A stretch of DNA of 64,000 bases from Rhizobium sp. 18065 (GTDB lineage Bacteria; Pseudomonadota; Alphaproteobacteria; Rhizobiales; Rhizobiaceae): NCBI RefSeq assembly GCF_902706095.1, contig NZ_CACSJP010000005.1:124001-188000 (forward strand). Direction: 5' to 3'. The notes under the pieces were generated by a model, which made no database searches, was not told the DNA's origin, and saw nothing but the letters and a program-made list of their open reading frames with translations. A program made the translations under genes and the position numbers. This document shows positions 52,601 through 63,832 of the stretch, piece by piece (the first letter of the stretch is position 1; the number at the start of each line of letters is the position of its first letter).

Positions 52601-54286
52601 AGTCGAGAGACCGGACAGTGCCTTGACGCTGATGGCTGCGATTTCGCCGGTCGAGAAGGTGACAATGTCATCCGTCGACAGGGCCGCGAGGTCTTCTGAG
52701 CCAAAGGCCGCGATCTGGGCTGAAGACAGGGCTTCTACCTGTTCGGAGCTCATTGCCTGAAGCTGGGCAGACGTCAGGGCGCCGACAGCCTTGGACGTCA
52801 GCTGCGTTACCTGATCCGTAGTCAGAACTGCAACATTGTCGGTCGAAAGGCTGGCCACCTGTGTGGAGCTCAGGGCCGCGACCTGTGCCGAGGTCAGGAC
52901 GACGGTCTGGTCGGTGGTCAGGGCACCGATCTGGGCGCTCTTCAGGGCAGCGACCTGGGTGGTCGTCAATGCAGCGACCTGGTCGGTTTCGAGAATGGCA
53001 ACGGCGTCCGTGGACAGTCCGGCCAGGGCCTTGACGCTGATCGCAGCGATTTCGTTGGTTTCGAACAGAGCGACGTCGTCCGTGCTCAGTGCGCCGATGG
53101 CTGCGGAACCGAAAGCGGCGATCTGGGTCGACGTCAGCGCAGCGACCTGGTCGGTGCTGAGTGCATCAACCTGCGTCGAGGTCAGGGCTGCGACCGTCTT
53201 CGACGTCAGGGCAACAACCTGATCCGTGCTGAAGGCTGCGACCTGATCCGTCGAAAGGCCGGCAACCTGAGTGGTGCTCAGGGCGGCGATCTGGCCGGAG
53301 GTCAGGACCACGACCTGGTCGGTCGACAGTGCCTGGATCTGGGTGGACTTCAGCGCGGCAACCTGGGTGGACTTCAGGGCTGCGACCTGATCCGTGGACA
53401 GGATCGCAACATTCTCGGTCGACAGACCCGACAGCGCCTTGACGCTGATGGCAGCCACTTCAGCCGTGCTGAACAGTTCGATGTCGTCAGTGCCAAGAGC
53501 GCCGACAGCAGCCGAGCCGAGCGCGCCGATCTGTGCAGACGTCAGTGCATTTGTCTGGTCGGTGGTCAGAGCCGTAACCTGTGCCGAGGTCAGCGCGCTT
53601 GCGGCCTTCGTGCTCAAAGCGGCAACCTGATCCGTGGTCAGGGCTGCAACCTGAGTGGTGGAAAGGCCAGCGATCTGGCTCGTGCTCATCGCACCGATCT
53701 GACCGGAAGAGAGCGTTGCGACCTGATCGGTCGTCAGGGCAGTGATCTGGGCAGACTTCAGGGCTGCGATCTGGGTTGTCTTGAGGGCTGCAACCTGGTC
53801 GGTGGTGAGGATGGCAACGTTGTCGGTCGAGAGACCGGCCATGCCCTTGACGCTGATGGCGGCAACTTCAGCCGTTGTGAACGACGCGATATCGTCTGTG
53901 GACAGGACAGCGATCGCTGCCGAACCGAAGGCGCCGATCTGCGTGGATGTGAGGGCAGCAACCTGGTCGGAGGTCAGGCCGTCAACCTGTGCGGTGCTCA
54001 GTGCTGCGATCTGGGTCGTTGCAAGGCCGGTAATCGTAGATGACTCGAGAACGGCAATCTGGTCCAGGCTCAGGCCGACCATGGCGGCAGCGGAGACGGC
54101 GCCAAGCTGAGCCGTGCTGAAGACGGCGATGTCGTCGGTTTCAAGTGCATGGATCTGGGAGGAGGAAAGTGCCTTGACCTGCGCTGTGGACAGTGCAGCC
54201 ACATCGTCAGTGCTCAGCGATGCGATTGTCGCGGTGGAAAGAGATCTAATCTGGCTGGTTGTCAGTGAAGAAACGATCGAAGTCAT
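49631..54286 (-). CDS. Giant octapeptide-repeat protein (1551 residues)
   Basis: After a short start (MTSIVSSL) the chain is about 192 uninterrupted octads with consensus [ST][ST]xQ[VI]xAL; seven residues (ISAYQDL) remain at the end. Seventeen octads form a 136-residue unit marked by SVKALAGL, present 11 times. I see no Cys or Trp, one Pro and few charged residues except Asp, Glu and Lys. The S/T-x-x-Q start of each octad is a helix cap, suggesting a helical solenoid. No signal peptide is visible. AGGGG is 8 nt before the ATG at 54286. Surface or secreted scaffold is inferred; divergent from the glycosyltransferase cluster. Similar 'repeat-rich' proteins exist in rhizobia without known function. 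Confidence 0.92.
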   Translation of the reverse strand: MTSIVSSLTTSQIRSLSTATIASLSTDDVAALSTAQVKALSSSQIHALETDDIAVFSTAQLGAVSAAAMVGLSLDQIAVLESSTITGLATTQIAALSTAQVDGLTSDQVAALTSTQIGAFGSAAIAVLSTDDIASFTTAEVAAISVKGMAGLSTDNVAILTTDQVAALKTTQIAALKSAQITALTTDQVATLSSGQIGAMSTSQIAGLSTTQVAALTTDQVAALSTKAASALTSAQVTALTTDQTNALTSAQIGALGSAAVGALGTDDIELFSTAEVAAISVKALSGLSTENVAILSTDQVAALKSTQVAALKSTQIQALSTDQVVVLTSGQIAALSTTQVAGLSTDQVAAFSTDQVVALTSKTVAALTSTQVDALSTDQVAALTSTQIAAFGSAAIGALSTDDVALFETNEIAAISVKALAGLSTDAVAILETDQVAALTTTQVAALKSAQIGALTTDQTVVLTSAQVAALSSTQVASLSTDNVAVLTTDQVTQLTSKAVGALTSAQLQAMSSEQVEALSSAQIAAFGSEDLAALSTDDIVTFSTGEIAAISVKALSGLSTDAVAILETDQVAALTTAQVAGLKSTQIQALTTDQVVVLTSGQIAALSSTQVAGLSTDQVAALSTDQVVALTSKTAAALTSGQVDALTSDQITALTSTQIGALGSAAIGALSSDDIVLFEAAEVAAISVKALAGLTTDAVAVLETDQVAALTTGQVAALKSTQIGALTTDQVVVLTSGQIAALSSTQVAGLTTDNVAVLTTDQISQLTSKTVAALSTDQIAALSSEQVEALSSAQIAALGSEDLAVLATDEIATFTTDEIAAISVKALAGLTTDAVAILETDQVAALTTAQVAVLKSSQISALTTDQVVVLTSGQIAALSSTQVAGLSTDQVAALTTDQVVALTSKTAAALTSDQVDALSSDQITALTSTQIGALGSSAISVLSSDDIVLFEAAEVAAISVKALAGLTTDAVAVLETDQVAALTTAQVVALKSTQIQALTTDQVVVLTSAQIAALSSTQVAGLSTDQVAAFTTDQVVALTSKTAAALTSSQVDALTSDQIQALTSSQIGALGSSAISVLSSDDIVLFEAAEVAAISVKALAGLSTDAVAAMETDQVAALTTAQVVALSTGQIGALTTDQVVVLTSAQIGALTSTQAAGLSTDNVAALTTDQVTQLTSKAVGALTSDQLEAMSSEQVEALSATQIAAFGSEDLAALSTDDIVTFSTGEIAAINVKALSGLSTDAVAILETDQVAALTTAQVIGLSSTQLGALTTDQVVVLTSGQIAALSTAQVAGLSTDQVAALSTDQVVSLTSKTAGALTSTQVDALSTDQVAALTSTQIAALGSVAIGALSTDDIALFATDEIAAINVKALAGLTTDQVAALDTDQVVSLTTTQVVALSSSQISALSTDQVAVLTSGQIGALSTTQIAGLTTDTVAALTTDQIGSLGTKTVGALSSAQIEALGSDQVSALTSTQIAALGSAAISALSTDEIATFTTDEIAAINVKALPGLSTDDIDSLASDQLQAFTTTQIQAFDEDQIAAIISAYQDL
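49655..54262 (-). repeat. Eleven 408-bp units made of 24-bp octad repeats
   Basis: A marker sequence (CCTTGACG or close) occurs at 49765, 50173, 50581, 50989, 51397, 51805, 52213, 52621, 53029, 53437 and 53845 on the plus strand, each exactly 408 bp apart, with no indel. Units of a second type (carrying GSEDLA) appear at about 50581, 51805 and 52621. Confidence 0.95.
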
Positions 54287-54953
54287 GGACGCGCCCCTGT
54301 GGTGTTGACCGATTGCCCTCAAGGTGGACGCCATGATTGGCCTCGACCTTCGGTATCCTTTCGGACGGATATATGTGGAAGTGGGACATGGCTCTCGGGA
54401 GCCAGTGCGTTGGAAGGGCATCATGCATCCAGAGCGTAAAGCCGCTCTGATTTCCCCACGCCTGCGGGCGCAATTGGTCTTGCCGCAGTAAGACTATTCC
54501 TTCGAATCTGTTTCGAACGGACCCGTGAGTCGCACTCTTAGACAAAATTCTTGGCAAAGATCTACCGGTCAGACTCTAATTTTGTGTTAACGCGCTGTAG
54601 AGCCAGCCCCTGAAACACCCCTGTAAACACACCCTAAACAGGCCCCAAACAGTACATCCAGAAAAAGTACAATCGAGGTCCTGGGCGCGAGCAAGCATGA
54701 TGCGTCAAGCCGCACAAATTGCTATCAATAAGGTCAATATATACAACATGCACGTTGCGGCGCCACAAACGACTAATCGCTTATTTATAATACACTCACC
54801 CACAAACCGACAGAAAACCTATGTATTTCTGGCAAAACGTACATTTCCTTCTGACGTGGACGACTGAATAGACATATCGTTGCGCGAACAGGTGCCGAAC
54901 GATCGCCACCAACTCATTTTTATGGATCGCCGGGTGGAGACACTACTGAACGA
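54287..54953. promoter_or_regulatory. 667-bp AT-richer divergent control region
   Basis: Separates the octad protein and the GT41 gene. AT content is visibly higher than around it, especially at 54560-54860, with several AT-rich runs (TTTATAATACACTC, AATATATACAACATG). No gene is supported. It probably holds the promoters of both units and room for several regulators. Confidence 0.6.
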
Positions 54954-58500
<3,547 letters not shown>

Positions 58501-58599
58501 GCAAGTGGTCTGAGCAAGTGGACTGGGTAAGACCGCTGCGCTCGTTGAGTGAAAAATACATCGCGATATGTTCCGCGAAACCAGTTCCAAAGGTTCGTC

Positions 58600-59580
58600 A
58601 TGACTGAGAAGACAATCCTCGTGGTCGGCGGCGCCGGATACATCGGCTCCCACACATGCCTTGCTCTAGCGAACAAGGGCTATGTGCCACTGGTCTACGA
58701 CAACTTTTCCGGCGGTCACGAGGAGTTTGTCAAATGGGGACCGGTCGAACAGGGCGACATCCGCGACCGTGCGCGCCTGCACGAGGTTCTTGCCAAACAC
58801 AAGCCCGCAGCAGCCCTGCATTTCGCCGGCCTGATCGAAGTCGGCCAGTCCTTCGTCGAACCGGAAGCCTTCTACGACGTCAATGTCGTCGGCTCGCTGA
58901 CTTTGCTGCAGGCGCTGATGGAAGCCGATATCCGCGCATTCGTCTTTTCCTCGACCTGCGCTACCTATGGCAGGCCGGAGCGTCTGCCGCTCGACGAAAC
59001 CCATCCACAGAACCCGATCAACCCGTATGGCCGCACCAAGCACATCGTCGAGCAGGCCCTGCGCGACTTCGACCTGTGTGATCGCATGCGCTCCGTCATG
59101 CTGCGCTATTTCAACGCCGCCGGCGCCGATTTCGAAGGCCGCATCGGCGAATGGCACACCCCGGAAACCCATGCGATTCCGCTGGCCATCGAAGTGGCGC
59201 TTGGCCGTCGCCCGCATTTCTCGATCTTCGGCGAGGATTACGACACGCGCGACGGCACCTGCATCCGCGACTATATCCACGTCAACGATCTGGCCGACGC
59301 CCATGTGCGCGCGGTCGAATACCTGCTGAACGGCGGCGAGACGGTAGACATCAACCTCGGCACAGGAACAGGCACCACGGTGAAGGAACTGATCAGCGCC
59401 ATCGAATCCGTTTCCGGCCGACCGATGCCTGTGGTCAAGACGGAACGCCGCGCCGGCGATCCGCCAATGCTGGTTGCCGGCAACGGCAAGGCGGAAAATG
59501 TTCTCGGCTGGAAGCCGAAGCACGACATCAACGACATCATCCGGTCCGCCTGGAATTGGCATTCGCGGTTCAATGGCTAG
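58600..59580 (+). CDS. galE: UDP-glucose 4-epimerase
   Basis: 326 residues. The NAD motif is VVGGAGYIGSHTCLALANKG (about residues 9-28). Catalytic Ser-Thr-Cys-Ala-Thr-Tyr-Gly (SSTCATYG) and Tyr-x-x-x-Lys (YGRTKHI) follow; CIRDYIHVNDLADAHV is a typical GalE block. It interconverts UDP-glucose and UDP-galactose (some members also UDP-GlcNAc and UDP-GalNAc). AAAGG lies 7 nt before the ATG. Short of glf by 99 bp, and ended by the hairpin at 59602-59636. Confidence 0.95.
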   Translation: MTEKTILVVGGAGYIGSHTCLALANKGYVPLVYDNFSGGHEEFVKWGPVEQGDIRDRARLHEVLAKHKPAAALHFAGLIEVGQSFVEPEAFYDVNVVGSLTLLQALMEADIRAFVFSSTCATYGRPERLPLDETHPQNPINPYGRTKHIVEQALRDFDLCDRMRSVMLRYFNAAGADFEGRIGEWHTPETHAIPLAIEVALGRRPHFSIFGEDYDTRDGTCIRDYIHVNDLADAHVRAVEYLLNGGETVDINLGTGTGTTVKELISAIESVSGRPMPVVKTERRAGDPPMLVAGNGKAENVLGWKPKHDINDIIRSAWNWHSRFNG

Positions 59581-59601
59581 AGCCTCTTGAGCGTTCACGC
59601 G

Positions 59602-59636
59602 ACAATAGGCTGGTGCCGCCAACCTATTGTTCTTTC
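59602..59636 (+). terminator. Terminator after galE
   Basis: ACAATAGGCTGG and CCAACCTATTGT form a 12-bp stem with one mismatch and a 5-nt loop, followed by TCTTTC, 21 nt past the galE stop. It would end the GT41-glf-galE transcript. Confidence 0.75.
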
Positions 59637-59721
59637 ACGCCGCTCCTCTAAATGTGTAAAAGGCCGAAGAGGAGCGTTTCACCGATGTATGTCATGCCGG
59701 ATGCCGTTGGAATAGCCTGCG

Positions 59722-60441
59722 ATGCGTAGGGTGATCGCGCATGCACGAGAGCGGATCGCCCGGGTCGAAGCGGTGGTTCTGCTGGTCTTCTGCCTTGCGA
59801 CAGGCGCCGCCTTCGTCTTTTCAAGATTGATGAGCGAAATGCTCGAAGGCGAGACACGTTTTGTCGATGAAGCGGTGCTTCTGTCATTGCGCGATGCAAC
59901 AGATACCAGCCTGCCGCTTGGCCCCTACTGGCTGAGCAAGATCTTCTCCGATATCACTGTGCTGGGCGGAACCACTGTTCTGGCCCTGGTGACTGTGGCA
60001 ACGGCCGTCTTCTTGTGCATCCGCCGCGAATGGGCCAGCGCAATTTTTCTGGGCGCATCCGTCCTGGGTGGCTGGGCGATCAGCAGCGCGCTCAAGCTGG
60101 GCGTGGCCAGACCCCGACCGGATGTGGTCGCGCATCTGGTCGAAGTGCACGATTTCAGCTTTCCCAGCGGACACGCAATGCTGTCGGCGGCGACTTATCT
60201 CACCTTGGCGGCGATACTGACACGGGTCGAAAAGAGCCGCCAGGTCCGCGTCTATTTCATAACCCTCGCCGTCTTCCTGATCGTGATCATCGGCATGAGT
60301 CGCGTCTATCTCGGCGTGCATTACCCGACCGACGTCCTGGCCGGCTGGTGCGCCGGATCGGCATGGGCCGGCTTCGTCTGGCTCTTTGCCAGACGTTATC
60401 TCAGGCCGCAACAGGATGAAGGTCCACCGGTCGGCGAGTAA
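59722..60441 (+). CDS. PAP2-family membrane phosphatase
   Basis: 239 residues with about five or six hydrophobic segments. The three PAP2 motifs are clear: KLGVARPRP, FSFPSGHAM and SRVYLGVHYPTDVLAGW. It probably dephosphorylates a lipid phosphate such as undecaprenyl pyrophosphate or phosphatidate at the periplasmic face. It is 141 bp downstream of galE, after a terminator. A link to the surface polysaccharide or glycan cluster is possible but not shown. Confidence 0.9.
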   Translation: MRRVIAHARERIARVEAVVLLVFCLATGAAFVFSRLMSEMLEGETRFVDEAVLLSLRDATDTSLPLGPYWLSKIFSDITVLGGTTVLALVTVATAVFLCIRREWASAIFLGASVLGGWAISSALKLGVARPRPDVVAHLVEVHDFSFPSGHAMLSAATYLTLAAILTRVEKSRQVRVYFITLAVFLIVIIGMSRVYLGVHYPTDVLAGWCAGSAWAGFVWLFARRYLRPQQDEGPPVGE

Positions 60442-60445
60442 CGCG

Positions 60446-62068
60446 TCAGCTTTTCAGCCCGGGCGCTTCATGACCGGTCCGGGCGACATATTCCGTATAG
60501 CCGCCGCCATACTGGAAGATGCCTTCCTGCGTAATTTCCAGTACCCGGTTCGACAATTCCGCCAGAAAGTGGCGATCGTGGCTTACGAACAGCATGGTGC
60601 CCTCGTATTGCGACAGCGCCTTGATCAGCATTTCCTTGGTGTCGAGATCAAGGTGGTTGGTCGGCTCGTCGAGGACCAGCAAATTCGGTGGGTCGAACAG
60701 CATGATCGCCATGACCAGACGCGCCTTTTCGCCACCCGACAGAACCCGGCAGCGTTTTTCGATATCGTCGCCGGAAAAGCCGAAACAGCCGGCCAGCGCA
60801 CGCAGCGGTGCCTGCCCTGCCCGCGGGAACGTGCTTTCCAGCGTCTCGAAAATGGTCATTTCGCCATCAAGAATATCCATCGCATGCTGGGCGAAATAGC
60901 CCATCTTGACGCTGGCGCCGATCGATACCGTGCCGGTATCCGGTGTGCTGTCACCCGCCACCAGCTTCAAGAGCGTCGACTTTCCGGCGCCGTTGATGCC
61001 CATGATGCACCAGCGTTCCTTGCGCCGGACCATGAAGTCGAAGCTGTCATATATGACCTTGTCGCCATACCTCTTCGAGACATTCTTGACGTTGATCACG
61101 TCCTCGCCGGAGCGTGGTGCGGGCAGGAATTCGAATGCCACCACCTGGCGGCGCTTCGGCGGCTCGACGCGGTCGATCTTCTCCAGTTTCTTCACCCGGC
61201 TCTGCACCTGCGAAGCATGGCTGGCACGCGCCTTGAAGCGCTCGATGAACTTGATTTCCTTGGCCAGCATCGCCTGCTGGCGCTCGAACTGCGCCTGCTG
61301 CTGCTTTTCGTTCTGGGCGCGTTGGCCCTCGTAGAACTCGTAGTCGCCGGAATAGCTGTTGAGCTGGCCGGCATCGATCTCGATGATCTTGGTGACGATG
61401 CGGTTCATGAACTCGCGGTCATGCGAGGTCATCAGCAGAGCGCCTTCATAGCCTTTCAGGAACTGTTCCAGCCAGATCAGGCTTTCGAGATCCAGATGGT
61501 TCGACGGTTCGTCGAGCAGCATCACGTCGGGGCGCATGAGCAGGATGCGGGCGAGTGCCACACGCATCTTCCAGCCACCCGACAGCGCACCGACATCGCC
61601 GTCCATCATCGTTTCGCTGAAGCTCAGGCCTGCCAGCACTTCGCGGGCCCGGCCCTCCAGCGCATAGCCGTCCAGTTCTTCGTAGCGCGCCTGCACTTCG
61701 CCATAGCGCTCGATGATCTGGTCCATCTCGTCCATGCGGTCGGGATCGACCATGGCAGATTCCAGCTCGCGCAACTCGGCGGCGACTTCGCTCACCGGAC
61801 CGGCACCGTTCATGACCTCGGCAACAGCACTCAGGCCCGACATTTCGCCGACATCCTGGTTGAAATAGCCGATGGTGATGCCCTTATCGACCGCGACCTG
61901 GCCTTCATCGGGCATTTCCTGGCCGGTGATCATGCGAAACAGCGAGGTCTTGCCGGCACCGTTCGGCCCGACGAGACCGATCTTTTCGCCGCGGTTCAAG
62001 GCGGCGGATGTCTCGATGAAGAGGATCCGGTGGCTGAGCTGTCTGCTGATGTTTTCAATACGAATCAT
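60446..62068 (-). CDS. ABC-F family ATPase (YbiT-like)
   Basis: 540 residues. Two ABC domains: GLVGPNGAGKTSLF ... LSGGWKMRVALARILLMRPDVMLLDEPSNHLDLESL, and IMGINGAGKSTLLKLVAG ... LSGGEKARLVMAIMLFDPPNLLVLDEPTNHLDLDT. A charged linker (about residues 245-320) joins them, and no membrane domain is present, so it is a ribosome-binding translation factor type protein. It converges with the PAP2 gene with 4 nt between stops. Confidence 0.92.
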   Translation of the reverse strand: MIRIENISRQLSHRILFIETSAALNRGEKIGLVGPNGAGKTSLFRMITGQEMPDEGQVAVDKGITIGYFNQDVGEMSGLSAVAEVMNGAGPVSEVAAELRELESAMVDPDRMDEMDQIIERYGEVQARYEELDGYALEGRAREVLAGLSFSETMMDGDVGALSGGWKMRVALARILLMRPDVMLLDEPSNHLDLESLIWLEQFLKGYEGALLMTSHDREFMNRIVTKIIEIDAGQLNSYSGDYEFYEGQRAQNEKQQQAQFERQQAMLAKEIKFIERFKARASHASQVQSRVKKLEKIDRVEPPKRRQVVAFEFLPAPRSGEDVINVKNVSKRYGDKVIYDSFDFMVRRKERWCIMGINGAGKSTLLKLVAGDSTPDTGTVSIGASVKMGYFAQHAMDILDGEMTIFETLESTFPRAGQAPLRALAGCFGFSGDDIEKRCRVLSGGEKARLVMAIMLFDPPNLLVLDEPTNHLDLDTKEMLIKALSQYEGTMLFVSHDRHFLAELSNRVLEITQEGIFQYGGGYTEYVARTGHEAPGLKS

Positions 62069-62302
62069 GATCTGGGGCCCGAAAAGTTACGGCGCCCTTA
62101 TGTCATGGCCAGCCGGCTCTGTCGCAGTTATTTTGCAGTGCACACCCGGCAGACGCGACGCTTTCCACCGTCATGGTGAACACCGGAGACCAAAACAGGC
62201 TGCCTGGAACGGAGCCTGCATATTGACGCACCAACCGCTTCGGCGTTGCCGACCGGTCGGGCAACCGGCTATGGAATGCGGGATGAACGACAGGACAAGA
62301 GC

Positions 62303-62692
62303 GTGAGCGAAGAAACCATAACCCTCTATGAGGCGATCGGCGGTGATGTGACCGTCAAGGCACTGTGCCGGCGCTTCTACGAACTGATGGACACATTGCC
62401 AGAAGCCGCTCGCTGCCGGGCGGTGCATCCGCCGGATCTGTCGGGCAGCGAGGAGAAGTTCTACGACTACCTGACCGGCTATCTGGGCGGGCCGCCGATC
62501 TACATGGAAAAGCGCGGGCATCCGATGCTGCGCCGCCGTCACTTCGTCGCGGAAATCGGTCCTGTCGAGCGGGATGAATGGCTGCTCTGCTTCCGGCGTG
62601 CCATGGACGAGACGATCGCCAACGAAAAGCTTCGCGACATCATCTGGGAGCCGGTCGTGCGGCTTGCCCATCATATGCAGAACAAGGAATAG
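62303..62692 (+). CDS. Group II truncated haemoglobin
   Basis: 129 residues. It begins VSEETITLYEAIGGDVTVKALCRRFYELMDTLPEA, shows KFYDYLTGYLGGPPIYMEKRGHPMLRRRH with the proximal His, and DEWLLCFRRAMDETI. It binds haem and may handle oxygen or nitric oxide. The GTG at 62303 has AGGA 7 nt upstream; an ATG at 62276 and TTG at 62246 lack clear sites. It is 2 nt from the DUF423 gene. Confidence 0.88.
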   Translation: MSEETITLYEAIGGDVTVKALCRRFYELMDTLPEAARCRAVHPPDLSGSEEKFYDYLTGYLGGPPIYMEKRGHPMLRRRHFVAEIGPVERDEWLLCFRRAMDETIANEKLRDIIWEPVVRLAHHMQNKE

Positions 62693-62694
62693 CC

Positions 62695-63066
62695 ATGTCA
62701 TTTCTCTCCAATGTGGCCCGATTGCTACCCGTGGCGGCCGGCCTGATCGGCGCAGCCGGCGTGGCGCTGGCCGCAGCCGCCAGCCATGCCGGCGGAGAAG
62801 CCCTCCTCCGGCCCGCCTCGACCATATGCCTTGCCCATGCACCGGCGCTTCTGGCGCTCGCGGTCGCCGGCCGGTCAGTGCGGCTGGGCAGCCTTTCGGG
62901 CGCAATGATGACTGTCGGAACGCTGCTGTTTGCCGGAGATCTGGTTTCGCGCCAGTTTGCAGGCTCAGGTCTGTTTCCGATGGCAGCGCCCACTGGCGGG
63001 CTGACGCTGATCAGCGCATGGCTGCTCCTGGCTGTCGGAGCGATGCTGCCTCGCCGCGCTGACTGA
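62695..63066 (+). CDS. DUF423 integral membrane protein
   Basis: 123 residues with four hydrophobic helices: LLPVAAGLIGAAGVALAAAASHAGG, ICLAHAPALLALAVAG, GAMMTVGTLLFAGDLVSRQF and TGGLTLISAWLLLAVGAM. This matches the DUF423 family, with GD-S-R in the third helix. Function unknown. AAGGAATAGCC precedes the ATG, and it starts 2 nt after the globin stop, suggesting one operon. Confidence 0.88.
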   Translation: MSFLSNVARLLPVAAGLIGAAGVALAAAASHAGGEALLRPASTICLAHAPALLALAVAGRSVRLGSLSGAMMTVGTLLFAGDLVSRQFAGSGLFPMAAPTGGLTLISAWLLLAVGAMLPRRAD

Positions 63067-63106
63067 GGCGCCAGCGCGGAGAAGTTCTATCAGCATGTTT
63101 CCCGGA

Positions 63107-63517
63107 TCAATGGCAGGCTTCTGCCATCGGGGCGGCGGCGGCACTGGCCAGCACCATCGCGTCGGCAAACATCAGCAGATTTCCATGCGGGTCGCGGACA
63201 TGGAATCTGACATCATGCATTTGATCGGACGGACGAACTGTCTCGACACCGCGGTCCCGCAAGACGGTGTAGATTTCGCAAATGGCGTTCGATCGGAAGA
63301 ACACCGAACTGTTCTGGCACTGGAACGGATCGTCGCTCAGCCAGAAATGCAACTCCATCGGACCTTTGCGGATAACGAGGTAATCCTCGCAGTCGGCACC
63401 CACCTCTTCAAAGCCGAGATGGGTAACGTAAAAATCGCGTGTTTCTGAAAAATTCAAGGAAGGTAAGATCGGGACAACATCAAAGCTTTTGGTTATCGCT
63501 TGATCTGTGCGGCTCAT
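63107..63517 (-). CDS. VOC-family (glyoxalase/bleomycin resistance-like) protein
   Basis: 136 residues. The fold markers are FDVVPILPSLNFSETRDFYVTHLGFEEVG (first beta-alpha-beta unit), ELHFWLSDDPFQ, and VRFHVRDPHGNLLMFADAM. It may bind a drug or act on a small metabolite; the substrate is unknown. It points toward the DUF423 gene. Confidence 0.85.
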   Translation of the reverse strand: MSRTDQAITKSFDVVPILPSLNFSETRDFYVTHLGFEEVGADCEDYLVIRKGPMELHFWLSDDPFQCQNSSVFFRSNAICEIYTVLRDRGVETVRPSDQMHDVRFHVRDPHGNLLMFADAMVLASAAAAPMAEACH

Positions 63518-63562
63518 ATGGGGTTTTCCCTCTAGGCCCGCGTCGTCACCATCGACGAAAGC

Positions 63563-63832
63563 CTACATCCCCTGACGTAAGGCGTTTCGCTGCCACTTGG
63601 GCGCGGGAAATTCGATAACAAGGGCGGTTGCCCCCGGTGACCTCGCGTAGATGGGCGCTGTCTTGCGATTATGCAAGCCCGGCAAAGTGATGATTTCACA
63701 TTTCGTCACTTCAATTTTTTGCGAGGCGTTTTTCAGCACTTCGATGAGCTCCGGCAGCAGGCCATCGCCACGCTGCTGGGCCATGCGATGAAGGGCGTTG
63801 ATGCTGCCCTCGTTGATCCCGTCATTGCTCAT
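63563..63832 (-). CDS. Small protein of unknown function
   Basis: 89 residues, beginning MSNDGINEGSINALHRMAQQ, with two Lys-rich stretches and no recognised domain. AAGGA lies 11 nt before the ATG. Its ATG overlaps the stop of the next gene on the minus strand (ATGA), so they form an operon. I do not recognise it. Confidence 0.6.
   Translation of the reverse strand: MSNDGINEGSINALHRMAQQRGDGLLPELIEVLKNASQKIEVTKCEIITLPGLHNRKTAPIYARSPGATALVIEFPAPKWQRNALRQGM

Noticed and set aside
50058-53222. Several open frames on the plus strand antisense to the octad protein.
   Set aside because: They arise because the repeated codons are open in reverse; each is just a shifted copy of the 408-bp repeat and has no start signal.
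49655-54262. CRISPR array or satellite DNA explanation for the 408-bp periodicity.
   Set aside because: There are no spacers, units are contiguous and coding in one frame, and octads are conserved at the protein level.
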